From Augochlora pura (lineage: Eukaryota; Arthropoda; Insecta; Hymenoptera; Halictidae): a stretch of DNA of 64,000 bases. Numbering within the stretch: position 1 is the first letter of the stretch; every line of letters starts with the position of its first letter. The notes beneath the pieces were generated by a model that did no database searches, had not been told where the DNA came from, and saw only the letters and a list, made by a program, of their open reading frames with translations. The DNA lies in assembly GCF_028453695.1 (NCBI RefSeq), contig NC_135777.1:11955714-12019713 (forward strand). The letters are read 5' to 3'. Positions 26,401 through 34,249 of the stretch are shown one piece after another. The position numbers and the translations under genes are program-made.

Positions 26401-27531
26401 ATCTTAATTTAGTAGATTATTTTGAAGTGGTTACCATATTGTGCAAAAAAGACATGATCTAACAAACGAATTGATAAAATCTGAACCTCAATAGCTACAA
26501 TATTTATCGTTCGATCATTTTCAAGCCTAATTCGACGTTCGAAAGTATCATTATTCGATCTTCGATGAACACGTTCGTTAACTAAAATTGGCTGTCCCTA
26601 TTTAAAAAGAAGACCGCTATATTGATGGCGTCGGGCCCACGCAGCCAATTAATAAGATTGCAATAAAATAATTGAACTTCCTAATTTTTGCATGGATGAT
26701 GCATTTCTGCGACTAATAATTCTCCAAAAAGAATACTACCGCTACTAGAATTAGTACAATCGAGTACTGAATACGTTCAGTCTACAGTGCTCCCATAAAA
26801 TATGCCTGAATGATTAGATGTCTCCAATGTCTACGTATAGAGGGTCAATGAAGTATTCAAACACCTTTTAAAACGTAATAACTCCTGTTTTTTTACTTTC
26901 TTATTTGCTATAGAAGCAAATACTTAAAAAATGCCTTTCCTAGGTCTCGATATTTTACATTTGTAACAAAATCAAGATAAAACATTTCAGTCATTCTCTA
27001 GTGGATTAATTCCCCTATCACCTAAAAAAAATTCATGTCATTTAGTCCTGCTTGAAAAAGATTATTGAATCTTAAAAGGTGTTCGAACACTTTCTTGAAC
27101 TTATACAGATATACGTATGTATATCAGCTTATTTCGATATATTTTCCTTTTTTCTTTTTGATTGTACTTAGGCGAAAGTTATATCAATTTGTTATTACTT
27201 CTGGAACAAAGGGATTTTTTACCTATATACTCAAATAAGTTATTATTACTAATATCTACTCACATATGCGTCTTTGCAATTTCGATAATTGGAAAAGAAT
27301 GAATCTGATATCCATCATTTCACAGATCGGTATTTCCATAAAATAAAAAAATACGTTGTTCGAAGATCTAACTGTCGTTTCTAATGGGCCACCTTATAGG
27401 AAATCCGTAGTTGTCCCGATCGGTTTTAACGGTTCAAGTTCCCGATAATCGTGATCGTCGCTGTCTTTTGAAATGCTTTCGAGCAGTTACGATCCCAATC
27501 CGAACACCGATGTCTGCGTCTTTCCCTCCTA

Positions 27532-27580
<49 letters not shown>

Positions 27581-30312
27581 TTCTATCAATCTCTCTCGCT
27601 CACTCTTCCTCACCCTCTTCTCTATCTCTGTCTTGCTCATTCACGAACAGACCTCACGTGCGCGTGTGTATACGACCTATACATATGTAAGTCACGTCGG
27701 TACCAGGTTATCGAACACGCGCTCTGACGTCACAAAGGTACATCGCTCGCATCGCCGAGCAAAGTAAATCATCCCGTTTCGTCACCCGCGCAGCCTGAAT
27801 ACGCCGGTGTCTCGATAGGGAAGGATATAAAAAAAAATAAAAAACAAAATACAAAGAAGGGAGGAAAAAGATGGCCGGCTCCTAGCCACTTTCTCCCTCC
27901 TCTTCTCTCGCTCTCTTTCTCTCTCCTTCTCGCGTCCTCTCTCTGTTTGGAGTTTAGCGAACGCGGCACGCTGCCATTCGACGAACGGTTCGTTTTTCGG
28001 AGGTTACGTTCGCGAACCGCGTGTACGTTCTCGAACAGAACCGATCGGCCGTGTTATTATTCCAACGAGTCATAAAGCATCCATATTTAGCCCTCGTACA
28101 CACGTACACACGCGCCGTTGTATACGTATGCGATGTAATCGTGTGTGAAACACGTTAACCCTATCCTTGTCGTCTTCCAATGTACCGGAATAAAGGGTTT
28201 TCGTACCCTTCGGCATATTTACTGCGAAAGCATAAGGTTCTGTCCTTAACAGGTTCCCCAGGAACATATCAATTCGACGCTAGATACTCAGATTCATACC
28301 TTGTCCCTTCGCTCGACGACGGTTTGAATCTATGCGCGTAGTATAATCGTTGAAATTACTCCTTAAAAACATTGACTATTAATACTACGATTCGCTATGA
28401 TTGTGAGATCAACGTTGATCCTCCCAATATAAATAGCTATATCCTGTTTTTCGAAAGATGCTTGAAATATCCTCGTGTCCGTAATAACTATCCCTTCCAC
28501 TCCTATATTACCAATGTAAAGTAATAAAAGCGCAGTGAACAGCTGTTATAATTGTGAACGTGTTTCAGGTGTCTTTTTTCGAAACAGAGACCATGATAAT
28601 TGAAATGAGCTGCTATAGAAATCTTACTTTCATCGAAACAAACCCAAAACCCTATATTGAAAGGTGAAAACTTGGTGAAACTATATTGCATCGAAAGGGT
28701 TAACCCTTTGAGAATCAATGTCGCCATATTGCCCGTAAACTCTCGCGTATCTATAGTCTTTCACCATAAACACTCCAACTATTGAAATAATAAAACATCA
28801 GTGCATACTCTTATCCTAATCAAGATTTCAATGGACAGTTTCGGAAGCAATGTTTACTGTTTTGGACGGCTGAAATTACACTCACATTCTTAAGATCGAT
28901 AAATCGTCGTTATATTCGATGAATTCTCGTTTCCTTCATCATCCAATTGTTCGTTTCGGTAACAACGTCGAATTTGCACGTATAACGTAATCGGTGGTAA
29001 CGTTTTCACGTGTGAACATATTAACCCTTTGCACTCGAATAGTGACACTGGCGCACCATCGAGGTTATTCTATTACGTTACAAAATAATTTATGCAACAA
29101 TAAAGTTTAGATTTAAATAATTGTTGTGTAGCAAAACCGTTGCTACGAGTCGCAAGAATCAATTTAGCACGCGTAAAACTGCACTTTGTTGCGTAGAATG
29201 AAAATACTATAAGCCAGAAATTTTATATCAAATTTCCAGCTTAAATGGATTCGAGTACAAAGGGTTAAAAAACATTCGTATTCCCGAAAGTGATGAAGAA
29301 TCGATTCTCGTTCTTCAGAGTCCAAGCGAATTGTACCGATCAATTTTCGATTCAATACACGCACCCTCCGCTCGAAGACGAGCCTAGACAGTATGGATCT
29401 TCGTGCAACGCAATCGAAAACGAAGATCGAAACACGGCCGATAGTAAAGGGTAGTCTTCGTTGAACGGAACCGATCGTTGTAAAATAGAATCAATAAAGA
29501 AAATCGATTAATCCACGAATCGACATACCTTGGTCCCGGCGTCTTCTTCATCTTCCTCGGGATTATAGGTTTCCGTGAAGATACTTTTCCTCCTCTTGGA
29601 GAACCTATCGACCAGTGGTACTGTAACGATAGAAATGACCTTGAGAACTAGATCCAAAACGATCTATTATCCCGCGAACAACGGTGATCCACCGGGCCGT
29701 GTTTAAAAAACAGTAACGGAATCGTAAATAAATCGGAGCAGGTCAGCAGTGTGGATCACAAGTTTCGAATTTACGGAACTCTGTTTTAAATCAGAGTAGA
29801 AGTGCCGTACCGATATCCATTGGTGGTCACGTACGCGATTTTTTCAGCAAAAACCGCGAGAAACGGACGACGCCGGTCCAGTTACACAAAGCGCACTATG
29901 AGAGGAGTCGAATTTCTAAATCGAAACGGTACCGCGAACGGCGCGCTTCGGACTAACAGGCTGGCGAGTGGCGGATTGTATATATATATATGTATATATG
30001 TATATGTGTGTGTGTGTGTATCACGGGACGTCTACTGGACGCGATGGGAAGTTGCATCCCGACCGACTAAAAATTCTTCGACTGCTCACCTTCCGGCGAC
30101 TCATCCGGCGACTCGTCCGGCGTAGACTTGAACGTCTCAGTAGAATGAATTAACTGAGTTTGTCGAGATTCTTGTAGTTGCGTAAAATACTCGACGGCAT
30201 AGTCGATAACATTCACTGGCCGTTCCAGTAGATAACTAATGGTGAATTCCAAAAGAACTTCGTGGAGCTCGTCTGGTACCGAGATATGGCCAGAGGCCCA
30301 TGTACGACTCAT
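11283..30312 (-). CDS. Pka-R2: cAMP-dependent protein kinase type II regulatory subunit, 8 coding exons, 386 aa
   Basis: This subunit holds PKA catalytic subunits inactive, dimerises, docks on AKAP anchors and releases the kinase when cAMP binds. The minus-strand exons are 30312-30090, 29620-29529, 17496-17413, 15072-14966, 14574-14313, 12770-12612, 12403-12301 and 11413-11283; they join in phase to 386 codons plus TGA. Residues about 9-45 are the RII dimerisation/docking helix pair (VPDELHEVLLEFTISYLLER...AVEYFTQL). The inhibitor site RRKS, with Ser87, fits the type II RRxS rule: an autophosphorylated serine rather than the RI pseudosubstrate. Cyclic-nucleotide domain A carries FGELALLYKMPRAAS (Glu198, Arg207). 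Domain B carries LGELALVTHKPRAAS (Glu321, Arg330). The length is normal for RII. The start Met opens the conserved docking domain; further non-coding 5' exons may exist. The gene diverges from POP1. Confidence 0.97.
12301..12403 (-). CDS. Pka-R2: Pka-R2 coding exon 7 (phosphate-binding cassette B)
   Basis: A 103-nt exon: acceptor GCCGGCACAG|ATT, donor GCCT|GTAAGT. It encodes GGYLGELALVTHKPRAASAY. Glu321 and Arg330 are the cAMP ribose and phosphate contacts of domain B. Confidence 0.95.
12612..12770 (-). CDS. Pka-R2: Pka-R2 coding exon 6 (start of cAMP domain B)
   Basis: A 159-nt, phase-0 exon: acceptor TTTTATCAG, donor GAG|GTACGT. It encodes YERMNLADALVPKQYANGEN and GDTADGMYFVEDG, the beta-barrel entry of domain B. 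Confidence 0.95.
14307..14315 (-). other. Pka-R2: Apparent GC-AG 5' splice site (GAG|GCAAGT) of Pka-R2 intron 5
   Basis: On the minus strand the exon ends CTC/GAG at 14315-14313 and the intron starts GCAAGT. This matches the known strong consensus for the minor GC-AG class (AG|GCAAGT). The GT four bases downstream (GCAA|GTGTCT) would shift the frame of exon 6, whereas the GC site gives LKSLE-KYERMNLADAL, matching the insect RII sequence here. Confidence 0.8.
14313..14574 (-). CDS. Pka-R2: Pka-R2 coding exon 5 (phosphate-binding cassette A)
   Basis: A 262-nt exon. Acceptor CTTTTCCAG|GGGACAG completes Lys169. It carries GAFGELALLYKMPRAAS and LWAMDRQVFRRIL, and ends ...VPMLKSLE. The only end that keeps exon 6 in frame is GAG|GCAAGT, a GC-type donor. 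Confidence 0.93.
14575..14965 (-). repeat. Pka-R2 intron 4: degenerate polypyrimidine repeat with an open frame
   Basis: Between about 14640 and 14905 the plus strand is a purine-rich array of loose units such as GGAAAGAGATTC and GGAAAAGAGGATCC. On the coding strand it is therefore CT-rich. The exon 4 frame continues through the intron to a stop at 14596-14598, adding about 124 residues rich in Phe, Leu, Pro and Ser. Retention would delete the phosphate-binding cassette of domain A and all of domain B. I read this as an intron whose base bias removes stop codons, not as coding sequence. Confidence 0.6.
14966..15072 (-). CDS. Pka-R2: Pka-R2 coding exon 4 (start of cAMP domain A)
   Basis: Acceptor TTTTCGCAG|GAACAAATG, donor GAGAA|GTATGT (phase 2). 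It encodes LDAMFERLVKPGQYIIRQGD and DGDNFYVIE, typical of RII domain A. The reading frame stays open through the following intron (see 14575-14965). Confidence 0.95.
15073..17412 (-). other. Pka-R2 intron 3, no internal gene seen
   Basis: A 2.3-kb intron. It holds one degenerate terminus of the dispersed inverted-repeat family at 15703-15730, and near 16896-16909 a CAAAAGGGTTAA that resembles one end of a TTAA-flanked piggyBac-like MITE. I see nothing else. Confidence 0.6.
15703..15730 (-). mobile_element. Terminus of dispersed inverted-repeat family
   Basis: The plus strand reads TTTTGCATAAACATCCGGAA then TCTAATGA, close to the reverse complement of the family terminus. No paired end is visible. 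Confidence 0.4.
17413..17496 (-). CDS. Pka-R2: Pka-R2 coding exon 3
   Basis: An 84-nt, phase-0 exon: acceptor GGTTGCAG, donor GGC|GTAAGT. It encodes VYPKSDEQRQRLSDSVRNIF, the N-terminal helical part of cyclic-nucleotide domain A (compare VxHPKTDEQR in vertebrate RII). Confidence 0.93.
20711..20733 (-). mobile_element. Terminus of dispersed inverted-repeat family
   Basis: GTCGCGTAAAAATCCGCAGT followed by CCAGC matches the reverse complement of the family terminus at most positions. No mate is visible within 300 bp. Confidence 0.4.
22312..22457. mobile_element. Two overlapping perfect inverted repeats, possible small foldback element
   Basis: GTCGCACGAATGAT at 22312-22325 is the exact reverse complement of 22396-22409. 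ATTGAACAATATATA at 22374-22388 is the exact reverse complement of 22443-22457. The second loop is an AT microsatellite. The two hairpins interlock, so they cannot both form at once. This could be a decayed transposon or AT-rich palindromic DNA. Confidence 0.45.
23143..23160 (-). mobile_element. Terminus of dispersed inverted-repeat family
   Basis: AAATCCGCAGTCTACGCG matches the reverse complement of the family terminus over the core GACTGCGGATTT. No mate is seen. Confidence 0.4.
26027..26218. mobile_element. piggyBac-like MITE, degenerate, TTAA-flanked (184 bp)
   Basis: TTAA at 26027-26030 precedes CCGTTTGCACTC. CCCGAGTACAAATGG precedes TTAA at 26215-26218. Reversed, the right end reads CCATTTGTACTCGGG, so the termini are imperfect inverted repeats with TTAA on both sides, the hallmark target site of the piggyBac superfamily. 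The interior is AT-rich and non-coding. A partial copy of the left end (ACCGTTTGCACT) also lies at 26001-26012. Confidence 0.6.
26846..27097. mobile_element. Foldback element, possible Tc1/mariner-type MITE (about 250 bp)
   Basis: The left end reads CAATGAAGTATTCAAACACC then TTTTAAAA. The right end reversed reads CAAGAAAGTGTTCGAACACC then TTTTAAGA, giving about 28 bp of terminal inverted repeat with a few mismatches. The interior is AT-rich and has no transposase. I saw no clear target-site duplication, so the superfamily call is a guess. Confidence 0.5.
27534..27576. repeat. (CT)n microsatellite
   Basis: About 21 CT dinucleotides without interruption, followed by further CT-rich sequence to about 27635. 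The Ser/Leu-rich frames here are repeat translations. Confidence 0.95.
28694..28709. mobile_element. Palindromic junction of two piggyBac-like MITE ends sharing one TTAA
   Basis: AAAGGGTTAACCCTTT is a perfect 16-bp palindrome centred on TTAA (28700-28703). It looks like the right end of one TTAA-flanked element abutting the left end of another (CCCTTTGAGAATC). A possible left partner is TTAACCCTATCCTTG at 28155. Partners for the other side are not evident. Confidence 0.4.
29021..29268. mobile_element. piggyBac-like MITE, complete, TTAA target duplication (240 bp)
   Basis: TTAA (29021-29024) is followed by CCCTTTGCACTCGAAT. The right end, ATTCGAGTACAAAGGG, is followed by TTAA (29265-29268). 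Reversed, the right end matches the left in 15 of 16 positions. Perfect TTAA duplication, ends starting with CCC and the lack of any coding capacity define a non-autonomous piggyBac-type element. It lies in Pka-R2 intron 2, 260 bp from exon 2. Confidence 0.8.
29529..29620 (-). CDS. Pka-R2: Pka-R2 coding exon 2 (inhibitor site)
   Basis: A 92-nt exon: acceptor CGTTACAG|TA, donor CAAG|GTATGT. The split codon G|TA gives Val75. It encodes PLVDRFSKRRKSIFTETYNP followed by an acidic run; the RRKSIF core is the PKA inhibitor sequence that occupies the catalytic cleft. The next intron is 12,032 nt. Confidence 0.93.
29978..30020. repeat. (TA)n/(TG)n microsatellite in Pka-R2 intron 1
   Basis: TA and TATG units pass into (TG)7, only about 70 bp from the exon 1 donor. 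Confidence 0.85.
30090..30312 (-). CDS. Pka-R2: Pka-R2 coding exon 1 (dimerisation/docking domain)
   Basis: Encodes residues 1-74 plus one base. The frame opens MSRTWASGHISVPDELHEVL, a clear RII docking domain, then an acidic linker with two TPDESPDESPE-like Ser/Pro repeats. The donor is GGAAG|GTGAGC (phase 1). The 469-nt intron that follows contains the TG repeat at 29978-30020. Confidence 0.93.
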
Positions 30313-31572
30313 TTTTCCGTTTTTGTTGCAGCCGTAACAAACCGCACGTTAACGATGTACACGCTACAATGGCATACGCCGGTAACGAACTGGCCGACGA
30401 TGAGTCCCAGGCTGATCCGTTATCACTGCACCAGAGTAGTTAACACGACAGTTCTCTTACGGTCTCTCTCTCTCTTTCTTTTTTTGTTTCTTTCTCTCTC
30501 TCTCTCTCTCTCTCCCTCTCTGTGTTTCTCTTTCTGTATATGTCACTCTTGTCAGAAGAACGAGCAAGATTATTCCTACTATCACACGTACTACTGCTCT
30601 AGCGAGGCCAGGAGAACGTAAGCCCTACGCGTTCTGCCCACTTTCGCGTTGGCCCACACTCTCGTCGCAGCTTTCCAAAGCTATCCGGTCCTGATGAATC
30701 GCCTTTGCTCCTTTCGTCACCAACTTTCAACGATTTTTTTTCTATTCGACACTACATAAAGCTGCGCGCAACATACGTCTGTCCAAACCGAGGGATGCGA
30801 CCTGGTCGCAAAGATGGCGACTATTTTACGGAGCGGGTCTTGACATTAGGCAGAGGGATTCCGCCGGACATTTAAGTGGCAAACTGCAGGCAAATTGAAC
30901 ATCATCGACGGCCCCGAACACATAGATCGTAGAGCAATAGTGTACACTACGAATATAGACGCAGTACTTTACATTGCTCTTTGATATCGCACTCATACAT
31001 GACTTTGGTCGGCCAATGGTACTCTTGTATTTTCGTCGGATCTTCGCAATGCCGTTTTCCTTATTGATTCGATAACGTTTTTATTGTAATGCAGTTCGTG
31101 TATCTTATTTTATGAGTGTATCGAGTTCTACTGTTTATAATATAAATTGAAAAGTACACATCATTAGAAATTAGCATAACAAGGATTTCAAATAATATTT
31201 TAAAAATTCTGATTCTTAAGGCTGTCTTAATGACGCAACTCGTAGCACCTATCGGTGCATACAGAAACTAACTTCGAACAATCTACATCCTAGAAGTACT
31301 TCTATGTGATATCGTTTCATTCATGCCTTTAGTAAATCACAACACGTGCGCCGTACGAGTCAATAGTTTCAGTGTTAACACTATAACATGAAATGATTTC
31401 AGATTTACATCCTTAAAAATTATTTGATTAGTTGTTGCAAGTATCTATATTATTAAAATTTCAATATTACTATATTTGGTAATGATCGCGCACGAAAAAT
31501 AACAATAGCAGGATTTTCAGGTTATCTTGGTGTAAACAAGAATTAGAAATTATTAGATATTAATTATCGAAA
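30313..31572. other. Divergent intergenic region between Pka-R2 and POP1
   Basis: This 1.26 kb separates the Pka-R2 start codon (minus) from the POP1 start codon (plus). It must contain or overlap at least the POP1 promoter. It includes a CT-rich tract (30462-30530). I see no TATA box in a convincing position. A non-coding first exon of Pka-R2 may lie here, or the promoters may be shared. Confidence 0.5.
30462..30530. repeat. CT-rich tract with (CT)n core
   Basis: GTCTCTCTCTCTCTTTCTTT and a (CT)10-like core. It lies upstream of Pka-R2 exon 1 and reads GA on the Pka-R2 strand; GA repeats near insect promoters can bind GAGA-type factors, but that is inference. Confidence 0.8.
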
Positions 31573-34168
31573 ATGGCGGGAAAAGAACAGTTCGATGAAT
31601 ATTTAGGTGGGTCTCAAAAATTACCGAATGACGTCCACGTTTTAAAGCTAGTTTCTGCGAGAGCTAGCGAAATCGCTGCAATGACATATTCTATAGGTAG
31701 GTCACGTGATGTCATGTTTTTAATGTTATTCGAGGGAAATATCCTTCGTTTCGATGTTTCAACGTATTTAAACACTTACAGAAAATAATCAACAAACGAA
31801 ACTTTTGTTTCAAAAGCTACCCGTGTACATGCGCAGGCGTGTAATGTCGCACAATGCGAAGCGATTGCCGCGTCGACTACGAGAAGCACATTTGAATCAA
31901 ATGAAAAAATCTGGTTTGCCGCCAAAAGTCAAGAGGCCGTGCCGCAAATATCGCAGGCGACCGCGAAATTTGCTCTTAGAGTATAACCGAAGACAGCAAA
32001 ACAAAATTTGGTTGGAGACTCACATTTGGCATGCAAAACGATTTCATATGGTGGAAAAATGGGGCTACAGGCTCGCAAGTCACGCAAACGACAGATGTTT
32101 TAAGGCGAATTATCGCGCCGTGGCGAAACATTGTCTCATGCAGGATATTTCATACTACACGTGCGTTGAAATGCATGGACCTGAAGAAAATCTGAAAGAA
32201 ACATTAAAAAGCCATTGTAATCCGCTCGAATTAACTTTTGCCGCAAATGTTTTCATTTCCGGTACCCGAGAAGGCACTTTAATGTTCTTTAAAAAGAATG
32301 GTTATCCCCGATTTCCAATTGGTCATGTGCACTTCCTATGGAGGCCAAGTACGAATTCTATATTAAAAACAATTTGGATTTGGGTACACCCATCGTTCCT
32401 CAATGAATTTTTGAATGAAATCATATCCAGTTTCGACCTTAAAGTAAATGATGCAAAGCCTAGCACAGAAAATAGTCAAATGATTAAATCTAATTCATAT
32501 ATAAATGATAATAATTGTAAAATGACTGTCCACAAAAATACGATCAATAGATTTCGGCTTTTTGGACCGTTAGCGTTAAGCACATTGACGGAAACATTAC
32601 GATTACCGAGCATTGATGAAAACTTTTATTCTCCAATTACAACCGAAGTTGAAGAAAATCGAATGGAGTATGAAGATGGTACTCAAGACAATAATAAATT
32701 GTGGCATAAAGAATACTACAGCAATGAAGAAAATTTAAAATCTTTAAAATTTCAAAAACAAATGTGGGAACTGCTACAGACACTACAATCATCTAGTCAA
32801 TTGCCACCAAATATTGTTCTCGGATTCACAGTTCTAGATCCGAGATTTCACTTGCCTAAAAAAAGAACAAAGCCACAGGGTAATGTATCAAAAATTATGG
32901 AATTAATGACAGTCCCACCAACAAGTGCTAATTTCAGTCCAATTTGGGATAAGGAAATTCGGCAAAAAATTACTGAGACATGTGTAACAACTAGTTCCAT
33001 TAATAAGTTAAGGAGTAAATGTTTAGTTCCTGGCATAAGTAATGACAAACATTTCAATGAAGAGATTATGACCAAAATACCCATACTTTTAGTTCAGAAG
33101 CCAGGAGTTGGTAATCAGGGTTTAAGTTCTGCTATAGACATTATTTTACCAGCGGGTTGGGCGATGCCATTTTGGCTCGCTTGCATACTCCGTTGCGTAA
33201 GAGTAGGTGCACTCCAAGAATCAAGGTCTATTGCATTCGAGTATGGAAATGCAAAGTCGCCGGACATCAATGATCCAGATACACTTGCTTATACGAAGGA
33301 AGCATTAAGTACTAAAAAAGAATTGATAGAAAAATATTTGCGCTATCCACCTAACAGACGTGTAAATTTTGTAAAGATGGGAATTGCTACTCCATTCTAC
33401 TGCGAATGGAGAACTCTAATGAATGAATGGACGAATGTTGAAGACTTTTTTGTTTTAAGAAATCGTAAGTTATTGCAACTGTTACAAGATAATTTGGTAA
33501 CTGAAGAAAAAACAATTAGGCAGAATAAATTGCAGAGATCCAAATCAAATCCCCATTTGGAAAATTCTTTGGAAAATAGGAATTGTTTAATTCACATCAA
33601 GGTATCCATTCTGAAAAGAGGATGTCCTAAAAGATTTGCACTTATATGTATGCCAACATCTGAAGATGTAGAAATGTATAGAAATAATAGGAACTGGCCG
33701 GGGCCTACAGAAAAGCTGTATCCTGATCCAAATGAAACCATTAGAAAAAGATTAAGAAAAGAACACTTAGCACTTTTAAAACGTTTAAAAAAACAAAGGT
33801 TACGACATAAAAAAGCATTAGATGATGAACTGAGACAGCTGTTAAACAATGATTTACAAATTTTAGATAATGAGTGCAAGAGAAAAAATTTATTAAAAGC
33901 AAGTCATGATGCTGTCTCTAAGCAGGCCAAGAAGATGACACAGATGTACTTTCCAGACTGTGTTGATGTAAGATATTCTTGCAGTAGAGAAGTCATGGGA
34001 TATGTAACAAAAGGTGATTTTTCTTTTGTACAGGCAAAAGGCACAGGTCTGGGATATATAACGTTGAATTCGCTACTCGAATTTCTTAATAAAAAATATT
34101 CATTTGTCCTTATTAGAAATATACAAACGAGGCAGTATAGAATTGCTAAATTGGAGGTTATATATTAG
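31573..34168 (+). CDS. POP1: RNase P/MRP protein subunit POP1, 2 exons, 836 aa
   Basis: POP1 is the largest shared protein of nuclear RNase P (5' maturation of tRNA) and RNase MRP (pre-rRNA cleavage); it clamps the catalytic RNA. The exons are 31573-31696 and 31782-34168: donor ATAG|GTAGGT, acceptor CACTTACAG, with split codon G|AA giving Glu42. The N-terminal block VLKLVSARASEIAAMTYSI continues as TKLLFQKLPVYMRRRVMSHN then AKRLPRRLREAH (residues about 24-80), the POP1 signature, and is followed by a very basic stretch. A POPLD-type block starts near residue 498 (PAGWAMPFWLACILRCVRVG), and the conserved C-terminal block is near 786 (GDFSFVQAKGTGLGY). Nearly all of the protein sits in one 2.4-kb exon. 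At 836 aa it is shorter than the human protein (about 1,020 aa) but has all three conserved blocks. Confidence 0.97.
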
Positions 34169-34240
34169 CAAATAAGAATAACATTCTCGCTTTCTATTTT
34201 TCATATTGTAATAAATAGCAATTTATACAGTTCTTTTATA

Positions 34241-34246
34241 AATAAA
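34241..34246 (+). terminator. POP1 polyadenylation signal
   Basis: AATAAA lies 73 nt after the POP1 stop; another AATAAA is at 34210-34215. Both are plausible. Confidence 0.6.
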
Positions 34247-34249
34247 CTA

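Larger units (their letters stand above)
17497..29528 (-). other. Pka-R2 intron 2 (12 kb), transposon-rich, no internal gene recognised
   Basis: The frames inside are short and resemble nothing I know. The intron contains dispersed-family termini at 20711-20733 and 23143-23160, a double inverted repeat at 22312-22457, a Tc1/mariner-like foldback at 26846-27097, and piggyBac-like MITEs at 26027-26218, 28694-28709 (junction) and 29021-29268. GC-rich patches lie at about 20720-21110, 23280-23540 and 27960-28040; any of these could be an alternative promoter, but I cannot show it. Confidence 0.55.

Noticed and set aside
30262..30621. 119-aa plus-strand frame opposite Pka-R2 exon 1
   Set aside because: It is antisense to a real exon and then runs into a CT microsatellite.
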